A DNA stretch of 64,000 nucleotides from Lederbergia wuyishanensis (GCF_022900255.1 NZ_JALIRM010000018.1:1-64000), one strand, 5' to 3'. Positions 15,274 to 23,608 are shown, counted from the stretch's first letter. Translations and numbers: made by a program. Notes: generated by a model not told the origin, from the letters alone.

Positions 15274-16584
15274 ATGAATATCAGTAGAGGGAGGTTAGGT
15301 CAATACAAAATACTTAACTCCGAAAAATCTTTACGTAAGCATCTTTTAGAGACTGAGATTTTATCAGAAAAAGCTTTGTACAAATTATTAAAAAAAAATA
15401 AATCTGTTGAAATTAGGCCTTCCTTTGGACCCGGTGAAATAACGATTTCAAAGGAAAATAATACATTTACACTCCATTCACAATTAAATTTTATTAAACA
15501 ATTAACAAAAGAGGAAATATACCAAGACTTAAAATCCTATACATTAAATCAAAAACATTTCATTATTCAACCCAAAAAACTCTCTTCACGTTTCTTTCAA
15601 AACCCATTTCAATATTATGTAACAGTCAATAGAGAATCAGCGGACTCGGATTGGAATTATATATCAAAAACGGAAAAGTATAATTCAGTATTTGGTCGTT
15701 TTTTTTATATGTATTTTCTACGGAAGATTGAACAACTGTCGTTATTAACTGCTAAAAAGCTAGGTGAATCCTTTCCTGATTGCAATACGATGGTAATAGA
15801 GATTTTATACGATCTGAAAGGTGGTATATGGATTCGTGATGTGATTTTTCATTATTCAATAAGCAAATGGAACCAGAAAAATACATTATCAAGAGTTGAC
15901 GCACTTTTACCTATAATCCCAAAAACAGATTTGTTAACAAAAGTCACGTTTTACGATTATATCAAAAGATACAAGCAAGTAATCTTGAAACCTACTGATG
16001 GTCAGGAAGGAAAAGGAATCGTCAAAATTACTGTTCTAGATGATGTAACGTTCGAAGTCCATACTGGCAGAAAAAAAATAATAAAAACATCTATAGAAGA
16101 AACGTATGACTATCTTCAGAGTCATTTTTTTAATAAAAAGTATTATCTTATCCAAGAAACATTACCTCTGGCAACAATTAACAATTGTCCATTTGATATT
16201 AGGGTTATAGTACAAAAAAATCATGCCTCATGGAAAGTAACCGGAATAGTAGTTAAAGTAGTAAGTAAAGAATTCTTTATTACTAATGTAGCTGAAAAAA
16301 TTTTAACACTAGATGAGGCCATCTCTGTTTCAAGTATTTCTCACATAAATACTAATAGTCTCAAAAGAAAAATTAGTGAAATTTGTATTTCTGCCTCTAG
16401 ACAACTAAATAAAGATAAAAAGAACATTAAGATTATAGGGTTTGATATAGGATTAACTAATCAAGGCGACATATGGATTATTGAAGCTAATTTCGCCCCG
16501 GATCTAGCAATGTTTTATCGATTAGAAGATAAAACAATATATCGAAATATTTATGAATCTAAAAAGAATGAGATTCGTTCTTGA
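15274..16584 (+). CDS. tandem YheC/YheD-type ATP-grasp protein with a degenerate first half
   Basis: The product has 436 residues from an ATG with AAGGGGATG upstream. The C-terminal half (about 215-436) is a complete YheC/YheD ATP-grasp: VILKPTDGQEGKGIV, YYLIQETLPLATIN, CPFDIRVIVQKN, GFDIGLTNQGDIWIIEANFAPD. The N-terminal half repeats the plan in degenerate form: VEIRPSFGPGEITI, HFIIQPKKLSSRFFQNPFQYYVTVN and MVIEILYDLKGGIWIRDVIFHY. The K-P-x-DG and E-x-N motifs are replaced there, so only the second half should bind ATP and Mg productively. The first half may be a scaffold or a binding domain. In B. subtilis, YheC and YheD are coat-associated proteins. Confidence 0.82.
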   Translation: MNISRGRLGQYKILNSEKSLRKHLLETEILSEKALYKLLKKNKSVEIRPSFGPGEITISKENNTFTLHSQLNFIKQLTKEEIYQDLKSYTLNQKHFIIQPKKLSSRFFQNPFQYYVTVNRESADSDWNYISKTEKYNSVFGRFFYMYFLRKIEQLSLLTAKKLGESFPDCNTMVIEILYDLKGGIWIRDVIFHYSISKWNQKNTLSRVDALLPIIPKTDLLTKVTFYDYIKRYKQVILKPTDGQEGKGIVKITVLDDVTFEVHTGRKKIIKTSIEETYDYLQSHFFNKKYYLIQETLPLATINNCPFDIRVIVQKNHASWKVTGIVVKVVSKEFFITNVAEKILTLDEAISVSSISHINTNSLKRKISEICISASRQLNKDKKNIKIIGFDIGLTNQGDIWIIEANFAPDLAMFYRLEDKTIYRNIYESKKNEIRS

Positions 16585-16702
16585 AATTTGCAATGGTGGG
16601 CATGACTTCCCCCATGCAGACAAAGATACAAGCAAAGTGGAAATACATGCATAAAGTATACAAAAGAATAGCTAGACATTATTACTTCAAGAGGTGAACC
16701 TA

Positions 16703-17683
16703 ATGAGTGAAATTGGGTTGTTATACCCGAAAGGAAGGCTTTCAAAAGAGGATCTTTATCAATTGTATGGCCAGGTGGCCAGTAATCTAGGAGTGGATCT
16801 TGTATTCTTTACAAAAGAGACGATTAATTGGAGTTCAAAGACCATAAAAGGTCATATTTATAATGATGGAAGTTGGCGTAAGAAAAATTCATCTTTACCT
16901 AATTCAATTATAGTAGCTAATGAAAATATTATGAATGAAGTAAATTCACAATTGAGAGAATTAATAGTGCCATTCCCTACATTAGGTTATTTAGGAAAAA
17001 ATAAATGGACAATCTATGAGAAGCTTCAAAACCGTGAATTTCAATATGACTTGATACCTTTGGTAAAAATTAGATCGTCAGGACAATTTCTTAGAATTCT
17101 TAAGGAATATAGGAAAGTAGTGATAAAGCCTACTTTTGATACTTATCAGTACTTAATCGAACAAAAAGGAAATCACTATATTGTTACTGGCAAAGGTGAA
17201 GTTAGAGAGAAAAGCCAGGAAGAACTAAGAAGTTTTATTAAAACATTACAAAAACAAGAAGAAAACATCGTTCAGCCACATTTGCTATTTCGAACAAAAG
17301 ATGGAGAAGCTTTTAACATTGAAGTAAATCTTAAAAAAGATGAAGGTAAAAAATGGGTAATTCATAATATTGTTCCGAGATTTTATTTGAGAAATGTCCA
17401 GAAGTTTACAGGTTATAAGGATATAAGCTCCTTTCTAAAGTCCCATTCTCCTTATAATTCTACCCAATTTATCCAAAACATCTGGGATTTCTCCATAGAT
17501 TTTGTCGAAAAGCTAGAGAGAGTATACAAGGAAACAAATGAGCTTTCTCTGTATTTAAAAATGGATGATCTTCATAAGATTTGGGTGGATGAAATTAAAT
17601 GGAATATAGAGGAAGTCGATATAGTAAAAAGGCACCTTAAAGATGCACTCTCTTTGCAAAAAAGAAAGGAGAGGCTTAAATGA
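16703..17683 (+). CDS. degenerate YheC/YheD ATP-grasp-like protein
   Basis: The product has 326 residues from the ATG at 16703 with GAGGTG six bases upstream. It aligns by eye with the N-terminal half of the fusion at 9516: EIGLLYPKGRLSKEDLYQLY, LVFFTKETINWSSKTIKGHIYNDGSW, PFPTLGYLGKNKWTIYEKL. The catalytic motifs are eroded. GRKGKG has become TFDTYQYL, DFRLHVQ has become FNIEVNLK, and the E-x-N metal site has become DEIKWN. It is probably catalytically dead but conserved as a partner. Its stop overlaps the start of the Mur ligase gene (ATGA at 17680-17683), so the two form a split, translationally coupled counterpart of the fusion. Confidence 0.78.
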   Translation: MSEIGLLYPKGRLSKEDLYQLYGQVASNLGVDLVFFTKETINWSSKTIKGHIYNDGSWRKKNSSLPNSIIVANENIMNEVNSQLRELIVPFPTLGYLGKNKWTIYEKLQNREFQYDLIPLVKIRSSGQFLRILKEYRKVVIKPTFDTYQYLIEQKGNHYIVTGKGEVREKSQEELRSFIKTLQKQEENIVQPHLLFRTKDGEAFNIEVNLKKDEGKKWVIHNIVPRFYLRNVQKFTGYKDISSFLKSHSPYNSTQFIQNIWDFSIDFVEKLERVYKETNELSLYLKMDDLHKIWVDEIKWNIEEVDIVKRHLKDALSLQKRKERLK

Positions 17684-18798
17684 CAATTGATTTTAAGAAA
17701 GTAAAACCAACTATTGCTGTTACAGGCAGTGCTGGAAAAACCACTGTGAAGACGATGATAAGTTCCATCTTAAGAGAAAAATGGATTATTTATGAATCCA
17801 GTGATTATCATAATACAACCGAAAATACAATTAATCACAAAGAAAAGATAGGACCGATTCACCGATCTGTTGTATTGGAATATGGAATGGGTTTCGCCGG
17901 ACAAATAACAGAACATTGCTCAATCCTTCAGCCTGATATTTCCGTTATAACGAATGTTGGGTTGGCACATATCGGAAATTTTGATAGTAAGCTAGAAAAC
18001 TTGGTTGCTGCAAAATCTGAGATTATTAAAGGAATGAATCAGGATGGTGTGTTGTTCTTAAACAGAGATGATCATAATTCTAAGATGCTGCACACATCTA
18101 AATTTAAAGGTAAGATCGTTACGATCGGAATTGAAAAAACCGGACCATATCGAGCTCAAAATATTCGCTTCGGAAAAGAAGGTATGGAATTTACTATACA
18201 ATTAAAAGGACAAAAATATGCATTTAAAATTCCCCTTTTTGGGCTACACAATATTTACAATGCTTTATTTGCCATTGCCGTAACAGATTTATTAGGATTC
18301 TCACCGGAAGACATGCAGAATGGCCTAAAATACATTACCAAACCGGAACATCGATTATATTTTTATCATTTAAAAGATAATATTACTGTAATTGATGATA
18401 CCGTTCACGCCCATCCACCTGCAATGAAAGCAGCAATCGATGTATTGAAACATGCAGGTCGAAGGAAAAGAATAGCTGTACTGGGAAGTATGAGTGAACT
18501 TGGCGATAGAAATGAAGCGGATCACCTGGATGTTGGCAAATATGTGGCAAATAACGGAGTTCATCAATTATTTACGTTCGGAAACTATTCCAGAGATATT
18601 ACAGAAGGTGCTTTAAATTCAGGAATGCCATTGGATAAAGCAAAACATTATACGGGGCTGTACAGAAAAAATCTTCATGAAGACCTATTAAAAGCAATTG
18701 AACCTGGTTCAACCATCCTTGTAAAAGGAGCCAGTAAGCAGAATCTGTTCGAAACAGTTGAATTATTACTTCAGCATTATGGCGAGGATGCCAACTAA
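17680..18798 (+). CDS. stand-alone Mur ligase, split counterpart of the fusion protein
   Basis: The product has 372 residues; translation is coupled through ATGA overlap with the preceding gene, whose end supplies GAAAGGAGAGG as RBS. It lacks the MurF N-domain and begins directly with the P-loop AVTGSAGKTTVKTM. It continues with VLEYGMGFAGQITEHC, VTNVGLAHIGNF, the AAKSEIIKG lysine, GLHNIYNALFAIAV and IDDTVHAHPPAMKAAIDVL, then GSMSELGDRNEADHLDVGKYV. Similarity to the C-terminal half of the 721-residue fusion is strong throughout, including the unusual DDTVH-HP motif in place of the MurF NANP loop. All ATPase elements look intact. It should act with an ATP-grasp partner on an amino-acid or peptide substrate. 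Confidence 0.85.
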   Translation: MTIDFKKVKPTIAVTGSAGKTTVKTMISSILREKWIIYESSDYHNTTENTINHKEKIGPIHRSVVLEYGMGFAGQITEHCSILQPDISVITNVGLAHIGNFDSKLENLVAAKSEIIKGMNQDGVLFLNRDDHNSKMLHTSKFKGKIVTIGIEKTGPYRAQNIRFGKEGMEFTIQLKGQKYAFKIPLFGLHNIYNALFAIAVTDLLGFSPEDMQNGLKYITKPEHRLYFYHLKDNITVIDDTVHAHPPAMKAAIDVLKHAGRRKRIAVLGSMSELGDRNEADHLDVGKYVANNGVHQLFTFGNYSRDITEGALNSGMPLDKAKHYTGLYRKNLHEDLLKAIEPGSTILVKGASKQNLFETVELLLQHYGEDAN

Positions 18799-18808
18799 TT
18801 GCAATTGG

Positions 18809-18858
18809 GTAAAAGGGCATTTGTTGATTGTTATAACAAACAACAAATGCCCTTTTAC
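18809..18858. terminator. bidirectional terminator between convergent genes
   Basis: An 18-bp perfect stem: GTAAAAGGGCATTTGTTG pairs with CAACAAATGCCCTTTTAC around a 14-base loop. It closes the ligase cluster on the plus strand and the NlpC/P60 gene on the minus strand. Confidence 0.9.
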
Positions 18859-18912
18859 TTTATTTGGTTCCGTTGATGGGGAGAAAATCACATTCATTTA
18901 CTCAATTGCGAA

Positions 18913-20199
18913 TTAAAGAACTCTTCTGGCTGTATTATAATTTTTCTTTGCCCAATCAGAATTTAAGTTATCCTTCAATACAGTTCTTTCTTTCGATGAT
19001 AAGTAAATAAATTCATTGTTTCCTAAATAAATACCCACTTCCACAACTGTTTTTCCGCCGTTTGTGAAGTATAGTAAGTCCCCTTTTTGCAGGTTATTTT
19101 TATTAACTTCTGTTCCAGCACTTAATTGACCACTTGCAAGTGTCGATTTTAAGTCAATCCCCTCATTTTTGTACAAATAATGTACAAATCCAGCGCCTGT
19201 GAATGTCAAAGTATCTTTATCATAAGCATATCCAAACTTAGTTTTGTTAGCGATACTTAAAGCATAGTCTACTATTTTATCAGATTTTGTTAGTTGTACA
19301 TTAGTATCCTTCTCTGTATCCGGGTTATCAGCTTTAGAAGTCAACCTTCTAGCAGTTACAAAATTACATGCTTCTTTTGCGTAATATTGGTCAAACAATG
19401 TTCTTTTCGATGTTTTACCTGTATCAGCAACAATAATTCTCTGTTCGCCTGTGTAAATTGCAGGAATAAGTCGTGTTCCGCTTGTCTTGAAGAGGACAAG
19501 ATCCCCTTCTTGTAAGCTATCTCTAGTTACTGATTCACCTTTGGTAAGGTAGTCCGTGCTTGTAGTTGCGTTTAAATCAATACCATTTTGTTCGTATATC
19601 TTATCGATCAGTTCTAAATTCTTCAAGTTACCATCCATCAACTCATAACTTGTCTTTACGATGTCATTTTTATTTGCTTCTAACAAGCTAGGGATAATTC
19701 TCCTTGATTCAATATAACTCTCTGTATAATAAGATTTATTTGTCATATCTGTTACTGTGATACCCAGTTCTTTGTTCGCAGCATGAACAACTTTATTGTT
19801 CCCAATATACATTGCTACGTGGTTAGGAAGCCTATCTTTTCGGGTTGTAAAGAATAGTAGGTCACCTTTTTTTAGATCCTTTCGATCAACATGTACTCCC
19901 TGTTTAATCATCTGTTTTTCATCCGCATTGTGCAATTCTAATCCATTTTGTCCGAAAACAAAATCGATAAAAGAAGCACAACGGAATTTTAATTCATTAT
20001 AATCAACCTCACCAAGGTCAACATAAGTTGCTTTTCCAATTAGATTTATCGCTGTCTCAATCACACTGTCTGCTTTTTGTTCTATTTCTGATTGATTAAC
20101 CTGCTGTACTGTACTGGCGTCAACTTGGATTGAATATACTGGAAATAAACTTAGTGCTAATCCTCCTGTTAGTACAATATTAATGAGTCCTTTTTTCAC
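18913..20199 (-). CDS. secreted NlpC/P60 protein with three repeats, one catalytic
   Basis: The product has 428 residues from a GTG with GAGAGG nine bases upstream. A signal peptide (MKKGLINIVLTGGLALSLFP) is followed by three NlpC/P60-like repeats. Repeat 1 has the catalytic Cys74 in RCASFIDFVF and His127 in NHVAMYIGNN. Repeat 2 (IYEQNGIDL, LIPAIYTGEQ) and repeat 3 (GAGFVHYLYKNEGIDL, VEVGIYLGNN) have lost the cysteine and histidine. The active domain would cleave peptide or amide bonds, classically gamma-D-Glu to diamino acid links. Degenerate repeats probably bind the wall or spore polymer. The neighbouring gene is a frameshifted paralog. The location beside amide ligases suggests processing or turnover of the same material, which is inference. 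Confidence 0.87.
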   Translation of the reverse strand: MKKGLINIVLTGGLALSLFPVYSIQVDASTVQQVNQSEIEQKADSVIETAINLIGKATYVDLGEVDYNELKFRCASFIDFVFGQNGLELHNADEKQMIKQGVHVDRKDLKKGDLLFFTTRKDRLPNHVAMYIGNNKVVHAANKELGITVTDMTNKSYYTESYIESRRIIPSLLEANKNDIVKTSYELMDGNLKNLELIDKIYEQNGIDLNATTSTDYLTKGESVTRDSLQEGDLVLFKTSGTRLIPAIYTGEQRIIVADTGKTSKRTLFDQYYAKEACNFVTARRLTSKADNPDTEKDTNVQLTKSDKIVDYALSIANKTKFGYAYDKDTLTFTGAGFVHYLYKNEGIDLKSTLASGQLSAGTEVNKNNLQKGDLLYFTNGGKTVVEVGIYLGNNEFIYLSSKERTVLKDNLNSDWAKKNYNTARRVL

Positions 20200-20272
20200 C
20201 TATTATCGCCTCTCTTTTGTTAGAAATATGTGTCAACTGCCTAGCCGACTTATGTAATGTCTTATTACAATG

Positions 20273-20318
20273 GTAACGAGCTCAAATTGACGATTCTTCT
20301 TTGTCAACCGAACTCGTT
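20273..20318 (-). terminator. imperfect hairpin after the frameshifted NlpC/P60 gene
   Basis: TAACGAG...TTGAC pairs with GTCAA...CTCGTTA across an imperfect stem just past the stop at 20330. There is no T-tract, so its terminator strength is doubtful. Confidence 0.35.
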
Positions 20319-20329
20319 ATTATTAATTT

Positions 20330-21681
20330 TTATAGCACTCGACGAGCAGTTACATAATTTTTAACAGCCCAATCAGAACTCAAACTATCTTTTACAACTT
20401 GTCCATTCGTTGATAAAGCAATATATTGATTGCCACCTATATAGATGCCAGCTTGAGTTACCTTTGAACGTTTATTATTAGTTGAGAAATATAGTAAATC
20501 CCCTTTTTGAAGGTTAGATTTTAGGACTGCTTTTCCGACTTGCGCCTGTTGACTTGCTAATTTACTCTTTAAATCAATTCCGTTTTGTTTAAATACATAA
20601 TACGTAAATCCGGCACCAGTAAAGGTTAAAGTAGATTCGTTGTATGAATATCCGAATTTCGCTTTACCAATCAAACTGGAAGCAAAACGAGTGATATTAT
20701 CTACTTTCGAAATACTTTGTTGTGGTTGTGCTGTCTCAGTTGCTGCATTTAGTTCAAAAAAAAACGTTTTGCTGTAATATAGTGCTGAGTATAGTAATCT
20801 ACAAATAGAACTCTGGTATTAATTCCGCTTGAACTTGGAATAATAATTCTATGATCACCTGCATAAATTGCTACCATATTTGGAGTTTTAGATCCCTTTA
20901 CACTATTAAAGAAAACTAAATCGCCTTTCTTTAAGCTCGCTTTTGATACGGTAGTTCCTTTACTCATAAGTTTTTTAATATCTGTTGTTCCAAGAGTTAC
21001 ACCATTCTTTTTATAAACATAATTTACAAACCCTGTTCCAGTAAACTTTAAGGATGATTCATTGTTTGTAGTTCCCATTGTCACTTTATTCATTAAATTA
21101 TAGGCTTGTGAAACAATTTTATCCCCTTTAGTTGCAGGATTGGCTGATAATATGCTTGGAAGTACTCTTCTAGCTGAAAAATATTTTTCAGTATAATATG
21201 GTTTGCTGCTCATGTCGGTAATGACAATGTTTTGTTTGGAATCTGCCATGTGAATAATTTTATTATCACCAATATACATTCCTACATGATCTGGATCCGT
21301 TCCAGTCGTTTTATTTTTAAAGAAAACAAGATCCCCTTTTTTCAATTCACTTCTTGGGACATAATATCCTTGCTTTACCATATAATCTTCGTTATAAGTT
21401 GCTAGATCAACCCCCCCTTGTTTAAATACAAAGTCTATAAAACTTGCACATGCAAATTTATAAGGGTAAGTAGTTTTATATTCTTGTTGACTATAAGTAG
21501 CTTTTCCTATTAAACCTTTAGCGATTCTAATTAATTGATCTGCTTTTGCGTCAACTGCCTGTTGATTGTTATAAGGGTTTACAGTAGCAGCTGAAACAGT
21601 TGTTGGCTGAATTGTAGGTACCGCCAATGAGCTAAGTCCTAATGTAAGTGTTAGAGTAGTTGAAATTAATACCTTTTTCAT
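20330..21681 (-). pseudogene. NlpC/P60 triple-repeat paralog interrupted by a frameshift in a T9 tract
   Basis: The frame opens at the ATG at 21681 (RBS AGGAGGT) with a signal peptide. Repeat 1 is intact (Cys78 in FACASFIDFVF, His132 in PDHVGMYIGDN) and repeat 2 degenerate, then it stops at 20749 after AKRFFLN. The remaining repeat continues in another frame (20330 to about 20748), ending SDWAVKNYVTARRVL like its neighbour. The switch lies in nine consecutive Ts on the minus strand (As at 20756-20764). A tract of seven or ten would restore one frame of about 450 residues. Possible causes are a real mutation, phase variation by slippage, or a sequencing error. The truncated 310-residue product would keep the catalytic domain. 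Confidence 0.8.
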
Positions 21682-21831
21682 AAGTGACCTCCTGCTGTTT
21701 TTTATTAACTCTTGCAAAATGAATTCTATCATAATAAGCGATTACAACTAGTGGAAAAACTTTACAACAGCTTGGTCCATATGTCGTCAACCTTTGTGCC
21801 TATTGGTTTTCCGAGACAACTTTACAGTTTG

Positions 21832-21845
21832 GTAACAGCTGTTAC
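21832..21845. promoter_or_regulatory. 14-bp perfect palindrome, candidate operator
   Basis: GTAACAGCTGTTAC lies in the 306-bp gap between the divergent NlpC/P60 and metallo-hydrolase genes. The rest of that gap is AT-rich and shows no other clear site. It could bind a dimeric regulator controlling one or both genes. Confidence 0.3.
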
Positions 21846-21987
21846 TGAAAAATAACACTATAATAGAAAATGCTCTTCAAACCCTTGAGACCACTAATTT
21901 ACAGATAAGTTGATTATTTTTTTGATTATATACTTAAGAAAAAGGAAATAATATTAGAAATGGCTTAATAAAGTCTGGAGGGTATGT

Positions 21988-22830
21988 ATGAATATGGAAT
22001 ATGGTGAAGATTATAAATATATTCCCGTTACATCCATTAACAGCGGAATTGGGCAAGAAATTGAGAAAGATATTTATGGCTTTACAATTCAAGTGGTGAA
22101 TATATATTTTGTCGGGGATCCCCAAAAAAATGAGGATTGGTTTCTCATTGATACTGGAATGCCCAAATCCTCAAATATAATCATTGAAGAAGCAGAAAAA
22201 AGATATGGTCCTAATACAAGGCCAAAAGCTATTATACTTACACATGGTCATTTCGATCATGTTGGAGCATGTATTGATCTTGTGGAACACTGGAAAGTTC
22301 CAGTATATGCACATGAATTAGAACTTCCTTTTTTATCAGGCGAACAATCCTATCCAGAACCTGATACTACAGTTGAAGGTGGACTGGTTGCTAAAATATC
22401 ATCTATATTTCCGAATGAACCAATTAATCTAGGAAAACACGTATATTCTTTACCGAAAGATGGAACTGTTCCGGGATTATCTGATTGGCGTTGGATTCAT
22501 ACACCAGGACATTCTCCTGGACACATATCTTTATTTAGAGAAAAAGATCGGACCCTAATCGCTGGAGATGCATTTATTACAGTAAGACAGGATTCTTTAT
22601 ATAAGGTATTAATGCAAAAAGAAGAGATAAATGGTCCCCCGAGATATTTAACTACAGATTGGAATCAAGCGTGGGAATCTGTAAAGATTCTGGAAAATAT
22701 AAAGCCAACTGTTGCATTAACTGGACATGGCAGTCCTGTTTCTGGAGATTTTTTAGCAAAAGGATTGTCTAGGCTTGTCCGTGAATTTGATAGTGTCGCC
22801 ATTCCTGATTATGGAAAATATCTTAAATAA
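21988..22830 (+). CDS. metallo-beta-lactamase-fold hydrolase (YflN/YobT-like)
   Basis: The product has 280 residues. It carries the canonical dinuclear-zinc motif LTHGHFDHVGA, further ligands in HTPGHSPGHISLF, the bridging aspartate in IAGDAFITV and a C-terminal ALTGHGSP histidine. No signal peptide is seen. Such single-domain enzymes hydrolyse thioesters, lactones or phosphoesters. The preceding AAAGTCTGGAGGGTATGT provides a ribosome site. It is convergent with gerE and shares a bidirectional terminator with it. The substrate cannot be assigned. Confidence 0.85.
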   Translation: MNMEYGEDYKYIPVTSINSGIGQEIEKDIYGFTIQVVNIYFVGDPQKNEDWFLIDTGMPKSSNIIIEEAEKRYGPNTRPKAIILTHGHFDHVGACIDLVEHWKVPVYAHELELPFLSGEQSYPEPDTTVEGGLVAKISSIFPNEPINLGKHVYSLPKDGTVPGLSDWRWIHTPGHSPGHISLFREKDRTLIAGDAFITVRQDSLYKVLMQKEEINGPPRYLTTDWNQAWESVKILENIKPTVALTGHGSPVSGDFLAKGLSRLVREFDSVAIPDYGKYLK

Positions 22831-22863
22831 TCTTACCTAAAAACAGTAAAAATAATAACCAAC

Positions 22864-22894
22864 AAAACCGGCCACCTAATGGACAGCCGGTTTT
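22864..22894. terminator. bidirectional terminator between the hydrolase gene and gerE
   Basis: AAAACCGGC (22864-22872) pairs with GCCGGTTTT (22886-22894); A- and T-runs flank both sides. Confidence 0.85.
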
Positions 22895-22898
22895 GCTT

Positions 22899-23123
22899 TT
22901 ATAGCTTTAATTCTCCCATGCGCAAGAGTTCCACGACAGCTTGGGATCGGCCCTTTACTCCGAGCTTTTGCATGGCGTTGGATATATGGTTTCGAACCGT
23001 TTTTTCACTGATAAATAATTCTTTTGCTATCTCTTTAGTTGTTTTATCTTGAACTAACAGTTCGAAGACTTCTCTTTCTCTTTTTGTAAGCAGCGGTTTG
23101 TGTGTGAATTCATTCTCCTTCAA
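22899..23123 (-). CDS. gerE: GerE, LuxR-type regulator of late spore-coat genes
   Basis: The product has 74 residues, nearly identical to B. subtilis Ger[64 protein letters not shown]. It is a free-standing LuxR/FixJ helix-turn-helix domain that works with sigma-K in the mother cell to time coat gene expression. Translation starts at a TTG (23123) with AAGGAGGG nine bases upstream. A perfect sigma-K promoter lies upstream. It marks the border between the conserved sdh block and the accessory spore-surface cluster on its left. Confidence 0.97.
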   Translation of the reverse strand: MKENEFTHKPLLTKREREVFELLVQDKTTKEIAKELFISEKTVRNHISNAMQKLGVKGRSQAVVELLRMGELKL

Positions 23124-23189
23124 CTATTGTAACCCTCCTTGCCTTCGCCAGCTTTAAACCGCGGGGATGGGTATTTTTGATTGTCACCA

Positions 23190-23217
23190 TATCATATGTG
23201 AAGGAAATAATGTGAGT
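23190..23217 (-). promoter_or_regulatory. sigma-K promoter of gerE
   Basis: On the minus strand AC (23216-23217), 17 bases and CATATGATA (23190-23198) match the sigma-K consensus exactly. B. subtilis gerE is known to be sigma-K dependent. Confidence 0.8.
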
Positions 23218-23577
23218 GACATCATGAAGGCAAGAATTAACGAAATAGGCTAAAAAAGCACCCATTTTTTTATTTAATTGATGTTATTAATAAGGAATTA
23301 TTCAGTAGTGCTCTTCATCAAATACCGCCCTATTCTATATAATGCAAATGCCTGATAGATGTGCCTTTTTTAAAACATTGATATTCATGTTGCAAGAAAC
23401 TGTAATCCTATATGTGGTGTCCTCATATTGCAAAGTATTTGTCACAAGAGTATTGTAGTGGATTTCAATGTAAAGGTATCAGACCTTTAATAATAACTTT
23501 TGTAGTACTTGATCCATTTAATTTCACAAAAATTATTTGGCTTTACTAACAGTTATTCCAACTCCACCAATAAAACA
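23218..23577. other. non-coding gap between gerE and sdhB
   Basis: Apart from the gerE promoter and the sdhB terminator I see no gene, no conserved RNA and no repeat in these 360 bases. B. subtilis ysmA, which lies here, is absent. Confidence 0.6.
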
Positions 23578-23602
23578 GGGATTACCCTAAAAGGATAATC
23601 CC
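23578..23602 (-). terminator. terminator of the sdhCAB operon
   Basis: GGGATTACC pairs with GGATAATCCC (one bulged A) just past the sdhB stop; TGTTTTATT follows on the minus strand. Confidence 0.75.
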
Positions 23603-23608
23603 GTATTT

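Noticed and set aside
16650-16658. CATAAAGTA as a sigma-K -10 before the degenerate ATP-grasp gene
   Set aside because: The -10 is perfect but the nearest AC is about 20 bases upstream instead of 16-17.
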